Source of the DNA: Rathayibacter sp. VKM Ac-2804 | GTDB lineage: Bacteria > Actinomycetota > Actinomycetes > Actinomycetales > Microbacteriaceae | Assembly (NCBI RefSeq): GCF_009866655.1 | Contig: NZ_CP047420.1 | Location: 2,170,001 to 2,234,000 of the forward strand | Direction: 5' to 3' | DNA length: 64,000 nt | The notes under the pieces: generated by a model | The model's database searches: none | What the model was told of the DNA's origin: nothing | What the model saw: only the letters and a program-made list of their open reading frames with translations | Shown: positions 36,851 to 44,168 of the stretch, in pieces | Numbering within the stretch: the first letter of the stretch is position 1 | Layout of the letters: each line of letters begins with the position of its first letter | Made by a program: the position numbers and the translations under genes

Positions 36851-38113
36851 CTACTCGCCGAGGGCGGCCTGGGTCGTCGACAGGATGTTGTCGATGGTCT
36901 CGTCGACGCTCTGCTGGTCGTTGAGGTACTTGATCGTCTCGTCCTTGAGCGGCTCCGACTGGAGGAACTTGCCCTCGTAGCCGCCGATCAGCTGGTCGAC
37001 GGTCTGCAGCGAGGAGACCGCGGGCGAGGCGGCGATCTCGGCGTTGTAGAGCGCGAACGCGTCCTGGTTGGCCGGGTAGTTCATCTCGAGGCCGGTGACG
37101 GCGGGCAGGCAGCCGGCGATCTCGCAGTACGCGGAGTACTGCTCGGGCTGGTAGAGCCAGTCGATGAACTTCTGGGCCTCCTCCTCCTGGCCGGTGCCGT
37201 CGAAGGCGACGATCCACGAGGCGGCGCCGTAGTTGGTCGCCTTGACGGGCTGCTGCGGGGTCGGCACCGAGGCCCACTCGAACTCGGTGATGTTGGACTG
37301 GAAGTCCGCGATCTGCCAGACGCCGGAGTAGTAGGAGACGACCTGGCCGCTCTTGAAGGTCGCGCTGGCGTCCTCGCCCGCGGTCCAGACCGACTTGGGC
37401 ATGAAGCCGTCGTCGTTGAGCTTCTTGAAGTACTCCAGCGCCGTCTTGGTCTCGTCGTTGGCGGTGAAGGTGCCGTTGTCGTCGACGATGCCCTCGCTGC
37501 CGAACTCGTAGAGGAAGGAGCGCAGGCGGTGCGCGGAGTTGTCCATCACCATGCCGTACTGCGCGCCGGTGGCCGCCTGGACCTCCTCGGACTTGGCGAC
37601 GAACTCGTCCCAGGTCCAGCTCTGCGTCGCGTCGGTGGGGTAGGAGACGCCCGCCTCGTCGAAGAGCGACTTGTTGATGAACATGCCGACGGAGGTGAGG
37701 CTGGTGGGCAGCGCCTTGACCTTGCCGTCCTCGGGGTCGGGCACGGCGAGCAGCGGCAGGATGTCCTGGTCGGTCGCGATCTGCGACAGGTCCAGGATCT
37801 GGTCCTTCCACAGCGGGTCGACGTTGGCCGCCGCGGCGAGGGCCGGCAGGTCGTTCGCCTGCGCGCTGTTGCGCAGTCGCGTCGTGAGGTCGTCGCCCGG
37901 GACGTCGACGATCTCGACCTCGACACCGGTCTGCTCCTGGTAGAGATCGGCCATCTTCTGGTAGCCGCCGCCCTGGGTTCCGTCGCCGGAGAGGACGAAC
38001 TGGAGCGGGTCGGAGGCGCCGGCTCCGGAGGAGCCGTTCGCGCACCCGGCGAGAGAAGCGATCAGCACTCCCGTGCCGAGGAGCGCCAGGGTGGCGCGTG
38101 CTGTCTTCTTCAA
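36851..38113 (-). CDS. Sugar ABC transporter solute-binding lipoprotein
   Basis: A 420-residue extracellular binding protein of the CUT1 (cluster B/MalE-like) family. The signal peptide has a KKTAR n-region, a hydrophobic core and the lipobox LAGC near residue 24; the mature protein keeps the family look (LSGDGTQGGGYQKMADLYQEQ; a WIVAFDGTGQEEEAQKFIDWL block). The TTG start giving MKKTARATLALL is chosen because GAAAGGTG lies 7-8 nt upstream; an ATG 15 nt earlier is the alternative but has no ribosome-binding site. First gene of the six-gene glycan operon. Ligand unknown; the operon suggests a mannose- and/or GlcNAc-containing oligosaccharide. Confidence 0.9.
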   Translation of the reverse strand: MKKTARATLALLGTGVLIASLAGCANGSSGAGASDPLQFVLSGDGTQGGGYQKMADLYQEQTGVEVEIVDVPGDDLTTRLRNSAQANDLPALAAAANVDPLWKDQILDLSQIATDQDILPLLAVPDPEDGKVKALPTSLTSVGMFINKSLFDEAGVSYPTDATQSWTWDEFVAKSEEVQAATGAQYGMVMDNSAHRLRSFLYEFGSEGIVDDNGTFTANDETKTALEYFKKLNDDGFMPKSVWTAGEDASATFKSGQVVSYYSGVWQIADFQSNITEFEWASVPTPQQPVKATNYGAASWIVAFDGTGQEEEAQKFIDWLYQPEQYSAYCEIAGCLPAVTGLEMNYPANQDAFALYNAEIAASPAVSSLQTVDQLIGGYEGKFLQSEPLKDETIKYLNDQQSVDETIDNILSTTQAALGE

Positions 38114-38180
38114 CGGAACACCTTTCATGTGTCTGTCAGTCGACGAGGCGCGGGCGCTTCGTCGTCGAGGCGGTAGTGCT

Positions 38181-38209
38181 TTCTTATCAATACGACCCAT
38201 ATAGGTCAA
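38181..38209 (-). promoter_or_regulatory. Promoter of the glycan operon with overlapping palindromic operator
   Basis: On the minus strand, TTGACC (38204-38209) and TAAGAA (38181-38186) are separated by 17 nt. The palindrome GACCCATATAGGTC (38194-38207, 12 of 14 symmetrical) covers part of the -35 and the spacer, a typical repressor position. A second dyad, GTCAA-N8-TTGAC, lies at 38205-38222. The ROK protein encoded at 40083-41255 is the obvious candidate regulator, but a LacI or GntR protein elsewhere is possible. Confidence 0.55.
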
Positions 38210-38246
38210 CAAGAATCTTGACGGGGCCGGAAGTCGTGATCGGGCC

Positions 38247-38272
38247 GTAACTCGCGGAAACAGCGCCGTAAC
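38247..38272 (+). promoter_or_regulatory. GlnR-like half sites upstream of the GlcNAc kinase gene
   Basis: GTAAC at 38247, GAAAC at 38257 and GTAAC at 38268 are spaced 10 and 11 bp, the same half sites and phasing as at amtB. They lie 75-100 nt before the kinase start in the 233-nt divergent region shared with the glycan operon. Confidence 0.55.
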
Positions 38273-38346
38273 GCGGAGGTGTGCGAGGGGCGTTGTCTCG
38301 CGCCGGCCGCCTTGTCCTGCTGGCCGAGAGATGCTTTCATGCCACT

Positions 38347-39294
38347 GTGACGCAAAATCCTCCGCACGCCGCAGCCCGTCTCGTCGGTGTCGACGTGGGC
38401 GGGACCAAGACCCACGTCCGCCTCCTCGACACGGACGGAGCGGAGGCGGATCTGGTCCTGCCCTCGAGCGCCTGGCGCTCGGGCGAGCTCTTCGCCGACC
38501 CCGAGAACCTGCCGCGGCTGGCCGAGGTGCTGCTGCGCCTCCGCCCGCTCGCCGAGGACGCCGTGGTGGTCCTCGGTGTGCACGGCTGCGACACCCCCGG
38601 GCAGATGCGCGAGGCGACGACGACGCTCTCCCTCCGCCTCGGCCGGCCCGTCACGGTCGTCAACGACGCCGAGCTGCTGGGCTTCGCGGAGCAGGAGGGG
38701 CACTGCATCCAGATGATCGTCGGCACCGGCGCCGTGATCTGCGGGACGACGGCGGAGGGCGTCCGGATCACCGTCGACGGCCACGGCTGGCCGCTCGGCG
38801 ATCGCGGCAGCGCGCACGACCTCGTCTCGACGGCGCTGCGGGAGACCCTCGTCGCGTGCGATCGCGGGGAGATCGACGACCCGCTGATCGGCGCCGTCCT
38901 CGCCGCGTTCGGCGCGAGCGACGCCGCGACCCTCGCCGCGGAGGCGACGCGCCTCGCCGGCGGGGCGTCCTGGGGCGCCTACGCTCCGCTCGTCTTCGAG
39001 GAGGCGGCCGGCGGATCGGCCCTCGCCGCGCGGATCGTCGAGGACGCCGCACAGGCGCTCGCGGCCGGTGTCGCCTCGCTCGTGCGCCGCGGCGCGATGG
39101 GCTCGCTCGTGGTGGCGGGCGGCGGCGTGATCGTCAACCAGCCCTCCTACGAGCAGCGGATCCGCGAGCGGCTGGCCGAGGAGGCCCCGCAGCTGGAGTT
39201 CGTCGTCGTGCGGCGCCCGCCGGTGGTCGGCGCGCTGGCGCACGCCCGCGCGCTCGCCGCGGCCGACCGCACCCTCTCGGAGGTGGCCTCGTGA
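38347..39294 (+). CDS. BadF/BadG/BcrA/BcrD-type N-acetylglucosamine kinase
   Basis: A 315-residue ASKHA-fold sugar kinase. The phosphate-1 motif is GVDVGGTKTHVRLLD near the N-terminus; NDAELLGFA and IVGTGAVICGT give the phosphate-2 region; VVAGGGVIVNQP is the adenosine motif. BadF-type kinases of this length phosphorylate GlcNAc (and glucosamine), giving the substrate of NagA. The GTG start (MTQNPPHAAARL) follows no clear ribosome-binding site. The stop overlaps the nagB start (GTGA). Activity on GlcNAc is inferred from the neighbours. Confidence 0.85.
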   Translation: MTQNPPHAAARLVGVDVGGTKTHVRLLDTDGAEADLVLPSSAWRSGELFADPENLPRLAEVLLRLRPLAEDAVVVLGVHGCDTPGQMREATTTLSLRLGRPVTVVNDAELLGFAEQEGHCIQMIVGTGAVICGTTAEGVRITVDGHGWPLGDRGSAHDLVSTALRETLVACDRGEIDDPLIGAVLAAFGASDAATLAAEATRLAGGASWGAYAPLVFEEAAGGSALAARIVEDAAQALAAGVASLVRRGAMGSLVVAGGGVIVNQPSYEQRIRERLAEEAPQLEFVVVRRPPVVGALAHARALAAADRTLSEVAS

Positions 39295-40073
39295 GCCTCA
39301 CCGGCACCTCCGGCGCCACCGCCTTCGCGCCCGGCATCACGGTCCGCGTCTTCGACTCCTTCGCCGAGGCCTCGCGCGCCGCCGCCGGCCTCGTCGCCGA
39401 GCGCGTCCTCCGCGACCCGGCCGCGGTGCTCGGCGTCGCCACCGGCTCGACGCCCTCGCTGCTCTACCGCGAGCTCGCCGGCCGCGTCGCCGCGGGCCGG
39501 ATCGACTTCTCCGGAGTGAGCGCCTTCGCGCTCGACGAGTACGTCGGCATCGCCCCGGGCCACCCCGAGAGCTACCGCGCCGTCCTCGATCGCGAGGTCC
39601 GGCTCCCGCTGCGGATGGGCTCCGTGCACGTCCCCGACGGCACTCGCGCGGACGGCGAGCAGGCGGGGCGCGACTACGACGCCGCGATCCGGGCGGCCGG
39701 CGGTGTCGCGCTGCAGATCCTCGGCATCGGCGGCAACGGGCACATCGGCTTCAACGAGCCCGGCACCCCGCACGACGTCGGCACGCACGTCGTCCGGCTC
39801 GAGCGGAGCACCCGGGAGGCGAACGCCCGCTTCTTCGACGGACGCCTCGAGCAGGTGCCGGAGTCGGCGATCACGCAGGGGATCGCGACGATCCTCGCCG
39901 CGCGCTCGCTGGTGCTGCTCGCCTCGGGCGCGGCCAAGGCGGACGCCGTCGCGCGTGCGCTGCTCGGCCCGGTCGACGTCGACTGCCCGGCCTCGGCGCT
40001 GCAGGGGCACCCGGACGTCACGGTGCTGCTCGACCGCGAGGCGGCCGCGCTGCTGGGACGCGACCTGGGCTGA
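39291..40073 (+). CDS. nagB: Glucosamine-6-phosphate deaminase
   Basis: Converts glucosamine-6-phosphate to fructose-6-phosphate and ammonia, linking amino-sugar use to glycolysis and to nitrogen supply. The 260-residue protein has the ATGSTPSLLY phosphate loop, the FALDEYVG aspartates and the GIGGNGHIGFNEPG active-site loop. It is translationally coupled to the upstream kinase. Together with nagA in the same locus, the pathway from GlcNAc to fructose-6-phosphate is complete. Confidence 0.95.
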   Translation: MSLTGTSGATAFAPGITVRVFDSFAEASRAAAGLVAERVLRDPAAVLGVATGSTPSLLYRELAGRVAAGRIDFSGVSAFALDEYVGIAPGHPESYRAVLDREVRLPLRMGSVHVPDGTRADGEQAGRDYDAAIRAAGGVALQILGIGGNGHIGFNEPGTPHDVGTHVVRLERSTREANARFFDGRLEQVPESAITQGIATILAARSLVLLASGAAKADAVARALLGPVDVDCPASALQGHPDVTVLLDREAAALLGRDLG

Positions 40074-40082
40074 ACCGGGCCC

Positions 40083-41255
40083 TCAGCTGAGGTAGGTCGC
40101 CGTCCGCGAGCGGGCGATGATCAGCTGCGCGACGCCGACGAGCGCCGCGTCGGTGCCCAGCTCGGCGGTCGCGATCCGCGGCGGGATGGTGATCCGGCCG
40201 ACCAGGCGGCGCGTCACCTCCTGGATCGCGTAGTCGGGCTGGCGCGAGAGGTGGCCGGCCAGCACGATCAGCTCGGGGTCGAGCACGGTGCAGAGCGCGA
40301 TGCAGGACAGGCCGATGTAGTCGAACACCTCGGCCGCCGGCGCCCGCGCGGCCTCCTCGCCGGCCGCCGCCGCGTCGAGCAGGGCGCCGAGCGCGTTCGC
40401 CGCGTCGGCCGCGTGCTCGCGGGCGTAGCTGCGGCTGATCCCCGCGATCCGCGACTCCAGGTCGCCCTGGGTCGTGTACGGGCGCTCCAGGTGCGAGCGC
40501 TCGGTGACCAGGTAGCCGATCTCGCCCGCGGCCGAGCGCGAGCCGCGCAGCAGCGCGCCGTCGTGCACGATGCCGGCGCCGACTCCGACGCCGAGGACGT
40601 AGGTGGCGAGGCTCTGCGCGCCGCGGCCGGCGCCGCGCGACCACTCGCCGAAGCCGATGGCGTTGGCGTCGTTCTCGACCAGCACGGGCACGCCGACGCG
40701 GGCCTTGAGGATGCTGCCGAGCATCACGTCGCTCCAGCCGAGCTCGATGGTGTTGGTGACCCGCCCCTCCGGACCGTGCACGATGCCCGGGATGGTGACG
40801 CCGACCCCGGCGCAGGGCTTGCGGATCCGCTGGGACGCGGCCGTCAGCAGGTCGACCATCGCGATGGTGCCGGCGAGGCGCTGGTCGGCGTCGGTGCCGT
40901 CGCCGGCGAGGTCGAAGGCGAGGACCTCGTCGCGCACGGTCTTGCCGTCGAAGTCGACGAGGCGGCCGTGCGCCTGCGCCTCGGACACCTCGATCGCGGC
41001 GACCACGCGGGCGTCGCCGGCGTAGCGGTAGAGCGAGGACGGCCGGCCGCCGGAGGAGCGCTCGCGGCCGTCGAGCACGATGACGCCCTCGCCGAGCAGG
41101 GCCGAGCAGAGCCGCTCGACCGTGGCGGGGCTGAGGCCGGTGTGCCGGGCGATGGCGCTGCGGGAGGAGGGGCCGTGCAGGCGGAGGGCGTCGACGATCG
41201 CCGTCCGGTTGATCTCGGTGACGACGCGGGTCGTCGCGGTGCGCGGAACCTTCAT
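40083..41255 (-). CDS. ROK-family transcriptional regulator
   Basis: A 390-residue repressor of the NagC/XylR type. The N-terminal winged helix (about 10-75) contains NRTAIVDALRLHGPSSRSA and GLSPATVERLCSALL. The ROK domain has the phosphate motif region replaced by VVAAIEVSEAQAHGRLVDF, the NDANAIGFGEW segment and the glycine-rich VLGVGVGAGIVHDG. The usual ROK CxCGxxGCxE zinc motif is not found: the matching place reads ERPYTTQGDLE, which suggests loss of zinc binding. Start at MKVPRTATTR with GGGAGGG upstream. It converges on nagB, with 9 nt between stops, and probably senses an amino sugar or a derivative. Confidence 0.88.
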   Translation of the reverse strand: MKVPRTATTRVVTEINRTAIVDALRLHGPSSRSAIARHTGLSPATVERLCSALLGEGVIVLDGRERSSGGRPSSLYRYAGDARVVAAIEVSEAQAHGRLVDFDGKTVRDEVLAFDLAGDGTDADQRLAGTIAMVDLLTAASQRIRKPCAGVGVTIPGIVHGPEGRVTNTIELGWSDVMLGSILKARVGVPVLVENDANAIGFGEWSRGAGRGAQSLATYVLGVGVGAGIVHDGALLRGSRSAAGEIGYLVTERSHLERPYTTQGDLESRIAGISRSYAREHAADAANALGALLDAAAAGEEAARAPAAEVFDYIGLSCIALCTVLDPELIVLAGHLSRQPDYAIQEVTRRLVGRITIPPRIATAELGTDAALVGVAQLIIARSRTATYLS

Positions 41256-41320
41256 CCGACCCTCCCTCGCGGAGTTTCCCAGCATAGTGATGCGGATCGG
41301 TGTGCTCGTGCGCGGAGCGG

Positions 41321-41869
41321 TCAGCGCCGGCGCCACCACCGGCGGCGGGGCCGCGCGGGCTCTTGCGGCTCCGGCGCCGCGAACCGGGCGTTCCGGCGCT
41401 CGGTCCAGGCGGAGACCTCCGCGTCGATGTCGCGGAGCGGCGTCACCACGGGCGGGCCGCCGAGCAGCTGGCGGCGCGCCTCGACGACGCGCTTGTTGAA
41501 GTCGGCGAGCACCGCCCGCACCTCGGACTCGCGCATCAGCCGGTCCAGCTGCTCGTCCAGCCGCCGGTCCTCGGCGCGGAGCAGGAACGCGGCCGGGCCG
41601 ATGCCGGTGAGGTTCTCGCGCTCGATCTTGCGGCGGATCCACCAGTCCGGGTCGTGGTGCTCGCCGAGGCCCTCCAGCGGCTTCCCGGCGCCGGGGAGGC
41701 CGTCGAACTCGCCGCGGCGGATCGCCTGCTGGATCGACGTCTCGATGAACGCGGCGCGGTCCTCCGCGTTCTCGGGCAATGCGCCGGTGCTCTCGTCGCC
41801 GGTCTCCGGACGGCCGCCGGCCGCGCGCTCCGCGGCGTAGCGGGCGGCGCGATCCCTGGCTTCGGACAT
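41321..41869 (-). CDS. DUF1992 (DnaJ homologue subfamily C member 28-like) protein
   Basis: A 182-residue soluble protein with the DUF1992 motif SIQQAIRRGEFDGLPGAG near residues 44-62 and the following GLGEHHDPDWWIRRKI. The rest is helical and charged, ending in an arginine/tryptophan-rich tail. Function unknown in bacteria. It lies alone between the ROK regulator and small hypothetical genes. Confidence 0.87.
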   Translation of the reverse strand: MSEARDRAARYAAERAAGGRPETGDESTGALPENAEDRAAFIETSIQQAIRRGEFDGLPGAGKPLEGLGEHHDPDWWIRRKIERENLTGIGPAAFLLRAEDRRLDEQLDRLMRESEVRAVLADFNKRVVEARRQLLGGPPVVTPLRDIDAEVSAWTERRNARFAAPEPQEPARPRRRWWRRR

Positions 41870-41948
41870 GTCGACCTCCTCTCCTACCAGGCTAGAAGAC
41901 CCCCGCCGAGGAGGGGTGCGTCGATCCCCGAGCCGGAGATCGATCGGG

Positions 41949-42446
41949 TCACCCCGGATCGGTCCGCACGGTGAAGAGCCAGCCGGACAGCTCCTCGTCG
42001 CCCTCGTTCTGCCGGGCGAAGCCCATCGCGTACGCCGTCCCGTCCGCGTCGGGCTCTGAGTGCGGCTGCCAGTCGATCTCGGGGGTCGGCCTGCGGGTGT
42101 CCGCGGTCGAGCGCAGCGGCTCGAGGACCGCGGAGCCGGGACGGGCCGTGAAGGTGCCGTCGGCGAGCTGCGTCAGCCGGGTGCGGATCGCTGCGACGGA
42201 GATCACGACACCCTCGATCCAGACGGTGTCGGCGGTGCCGACCGCATCGCCGTAGCGGTCGAGCATCCACGGAGTCTCGTCGAGGTCGCCGCCGAAGTAG
42301 CCGCCGCGGTGGGGGACGGCGAGCCGCCGGATCCGGTCTCCGACGGCGACGACCTCGCCGTCCTCGTCCAGTTCGGAGGTCGTGCAGAGCGCCTGGAGCA
42401 GCGCGTCGTCCGCGTCCAGGCTCACGGCAGGCGGGAAGAAGTCCAT
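41949..42446 (-). CDS. Hypothetical protein
   Basis: A 165-residue soluble protein starting MDFFPPAVSLDADD; no signal peptide, membrane helix or known motif. It is acidic, with mixed alpha/beta character (DTVWIEGVVISVAAIRTRL, DGTAYAMGFARQNEG). Codon use has the strong third-position GC of its neighbours, supporting it as a real gene, whereas the overlapping frames do not read as proteins. It lies 47 nt downstream of the lipoprotein gene on the same strand. Confidence 0.6.
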   Translation of the reverse strand: MDFFPPAVSLDADDALLQALCTTSELDEDGEVVAVGDRIRRLAVPHRGGYFGGDLDETPWMLDRYGDAVGTADTVWIEGVVISVAAIRTRLTQLADGTFTARPGSAVLEPLRSTADTRRPTPEIDWQPHSEPDADGTAYAMGFARQNEGDEELSGWLFTVRTDPG

Positions 42447-42493
42447 TCGGCCACCGGACCATATCGGGGCTGCAGCGCGCAAGGGCGGTCGAC

Positions 42494-42982
42494 TCAGCCC
42501 TCGACGAGGGGGTCGCAGTCGCCGGTGCCGAGCAGGTCGGCCGGGTCGTCGCAGGCGTGGCCGGTCCAGCTCTCGCCGGGGCTGAGCGGCTCCTCGAGGC
42601 CGCTGTGCCGGTCGAAGGCGTGCGTCGTGTAGACGAGCAGCCGGGTCGCGGTGCCGCCGACGAAGGCGAAGGAGACGATGGGGTCGCCCTCGGAGGTCGG
42701 CGTGCTCCAGGCCAGTTCGGCAGCCTCCCCGCGGGCGGACGCGTCCACGAGGCAGGCGCCGGCCTCGGCGGGGAGCTCCTCGCCCTGCTCGAGGACGTAC
42801 TCGCCGCAGGTGCCGGTCGCGTCGCCGATGCTCACGATGCCGCCCGCGTCGGGGAGTGCTCGCGCCGCGGCGATCGGATCGCCCTCGGGGGCCCGCGACT
42901 CGGGGGCGGGCGCGGACGCGCATCCGCTCAGCAGGAGCGCGACGCCGAGGGCCGTGGCGAGGAGCGGAGGCCGCGGGCTCAC
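42494..42982 (-). CDS. Small secreted lipoprotein, hypothetical
   Basis: A 162-residue exported protein. The GTG start is followed by a signal peptide with lipobox LLSGC (Cys21), then a Pro/Ala linker. The mature part has five further cysteines (DATGTCGEY, GACLVDA, HACDDP, GDCDP), which could form disulfides. Its start overlaps the stop of the response regulator gene (GTGA), so the two are translationally coupled, and the lipoprotein may act in the pathway that regulator controls. Confidence 0.7.
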   Translation of the reverse strand: MSPRPPLLATALGVALLLSGCASAPAPESRAPEGDPIAAARALPDAGGIVSIGDATGTCGEYVLEQGEELPAEAGACLVDASARGEAAELAWSTPTSEGDPIVSFAFVGGTATRLLVYTTHAFDRHSGLEEPLSPGESWTGHACDDPADLLGTGDCDPLVEG

Positions 42983-43635
42983 GGGCCGCCGAGCCAGTGG
43001 TCGATGCGGTGGTGGTCGGGGGTGAAGCCGTGCTCGACGCCCCAGAGGACGGCCTGGGTGCGGCTGGAGGCGCCGATCTTGCCGTAGACGCTGCGGATGT
43101 AGGACTTCACCGTGTTGGGGCTGAGGTAAGTGAGGGCGGCGACGTCGGCGTTGCTCTTGCCCTGGGTGATCAGGGCCAGGATCTCGGACTCGCGGTCGGT
43201 GATGCCCTCGTGGCGGCCGGGCCAGTCGAGGCCGGGGGCGGTGCCCGCGCGGCGGGGCGGCTCACTGACGACGAGGTCGCCGTTCCGCACGGCCTCGAGG
43301 GCGGCGACGAGCTCGCGGGCGGGGAGGGTCTTGGAGAGGTAGCCGCGCACGCCCTGCTCCAGCGCGTCGTGGACGAGGTCCGGGTGGAAGTTCCAGGTGT
43401 AGACGACGACGTGCTCGGCGCGCGGGTTGCGGACGAGGTCGGCGAGCTCCTGCAGATCCGACTCCGGCTGGGCGAACGAGTCGTAGAGCACGATGTCGAT
43501 GCGGTCGGAGAGCGCCGCGTTCGCGTCGATCTCGGCCACGACGACGCGGTCGCGGTAGTGGTCGAACATGTGCGCGAGGCCCTTGAGGACGACGTCGTAG
43601 TCGTCGACCAGGGCGACGGTCAGGGGCGCCGGCAT
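42979..43635 (-). CDS. Orphan NarL/LuxR-type response regulator
   Basis: A 218-residue two-domain regulator (from MPAPLTVALVDD). The receiver domain has DD after the first strand, the phosphoacceptor Asp52 in VLYDSFAQ and the lysine in GYLSKTLPA. The LuxR helix-turn-helix spans about 150-210 (ITDRESEILALITQGKSNAD, YLSPNTVKSYIRSVY). No histidine kinase is adjacent. Two upstream in-frame starts (ATG 43650, GTG 43665) exist because of a 15-nt tandem repeat; the chosen ATG leaves a normal short lead-in to the receiver. A palindrome typical of LuxR-family sites lies 61 nt upstream, so autoregulation is likely. Confidence 0.9.
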   Translation of the reverse strand: MPAPLTVALVDDYDVVLKGLAHMFDHYRDRVVVAEIDANAALSDRIDIVLYDSFAQPESDLQELADLVRNPRAEHVVVYTWNFHPDLVHDALEQGVRGYLSKTLPARELVAALEAVRNGDLVVSEPPRRAGTAPGLDWPGRHEGITDRESEILALITQGKSNADVAALTYLSPNTVKSYIRSVYGKIGASSRTQAVLWGVEHGFTPDHHRIDHWLGGP

Positions 43636-43662
43636 GCTCTGTCCATCCATGCTCTGTCCATC
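43633..43662. repeat. 15-bp tandem duplication at the response-regulator start
   Basis: CATGCTCTGTCCATC occurs twice in direct succession. On the minus strand each unit carries GGACAGAGCATG, that is a start codon with its upstream sequence, so the duplication creates alternative starts encoding the repeat MDGQS. Confidence 0.85.
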
Positions 43663-43695
43663 CACGGACCGTACCGTGCCGGCGGGCTCCGCGAC

Positions 43696-43713
43696 TACAC
43701 CCCCAGGGGTGTA
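43696..43713. promoter_or_regulatory. Perfect inverted repeat between the response regulator and GlsB-like genes
   Basis: TACACCCCCAGGGGTGTA consists of two perfect 8-bp arms (TACACCCC/GGGGTGTA) around CA. It lies between the divergent response-regulator gene and the GlsB-like gene, 61 nt from the former and about 98 nt from the latter. Size and symmetry fit a dimeric LuxR-type regulator. Confidence 0.65.
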
Positions 43714-43810
43714 CCGGCCACCCCTCCGCCCCTGCTTGGGTGGGCCATCGGCTCAGCGACCGCAGAGCCCCACCGCACGGCCCGCCGTGCTCGACCGGAA
43801 GGTGACACCC

Positions 43811-44089
43811 GTGCTCGGACTCATCATCAGCCTCATCGTCGTCGGCCTCATCGCCGGCGCTCTCGCCCGCCTCATCGTGCCGGGACGGCAGAACATCAGC
43901 ATCCTGATGACCATCGTGCTGGGGATCGTCGGATCCTTCGTCGGCGGCTTCCTCGGCTTCCTGATCTTCCAGCACGACCCGATGGAGGGCTTCCTCCAGC
44001 CGGCCGGCATCATCGGCTCCATCATCGGCGCGATCATCGTGCTGTTCCTCTACACCCGCTTCGGCGGACGCGCCCGCAGCCGCGCCTGA
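43811..44089 (+). CDS. GlsB/YeaQ/YmgE family membrane protein
   Basis: A 92-residue protein of the transglycosylase-associated (stress-response) family with three hydrophobic helices: residues 2-22, 31-52 and 63-83. The family motif pattern GALARLIVPG and ILMTIVLGIVGSFVGGFLG is clear. The GTG giving MLGLIISLIV is chosen because AAGGTG lies 6 nt upstream; a GTG 9 nt earlier overlaps that site. It is divergent from the response regulator, which may control it through the palindrome between them. Function in envelope or general stress is known only at family level. Confidence 0.88.
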   Translation: MLGLIISLIVVGLIAGALARLIVPGRQNISILMTIVLGIVGSFVGGFLGFLIFQHDPMEGFLQPAGIIGSIIGAIIVLFLYTRFGGRARSRA

Positions 44090-44105
44090 TCGGATGCGGA
44101 ACGAC

Positions 44106-44141
44106 ACGACGCCGGCCCGGGTTCTCCCGGGCCGGCGTCGT
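44106..44141. terminator. Bidirectional stem-loop terminator
   Basis: A perfect 16-bp GC-rich stem (ACGACGCCGGCCCGGG with its complement) and a TTCT loop lie between the convergent stops of the GlsB-like gene and the flavoprotein gene. Confidence 0.8.
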
Positions 44142-44168
44142 CGTGCGCGCTGAGCGCGAACCGTGCCG

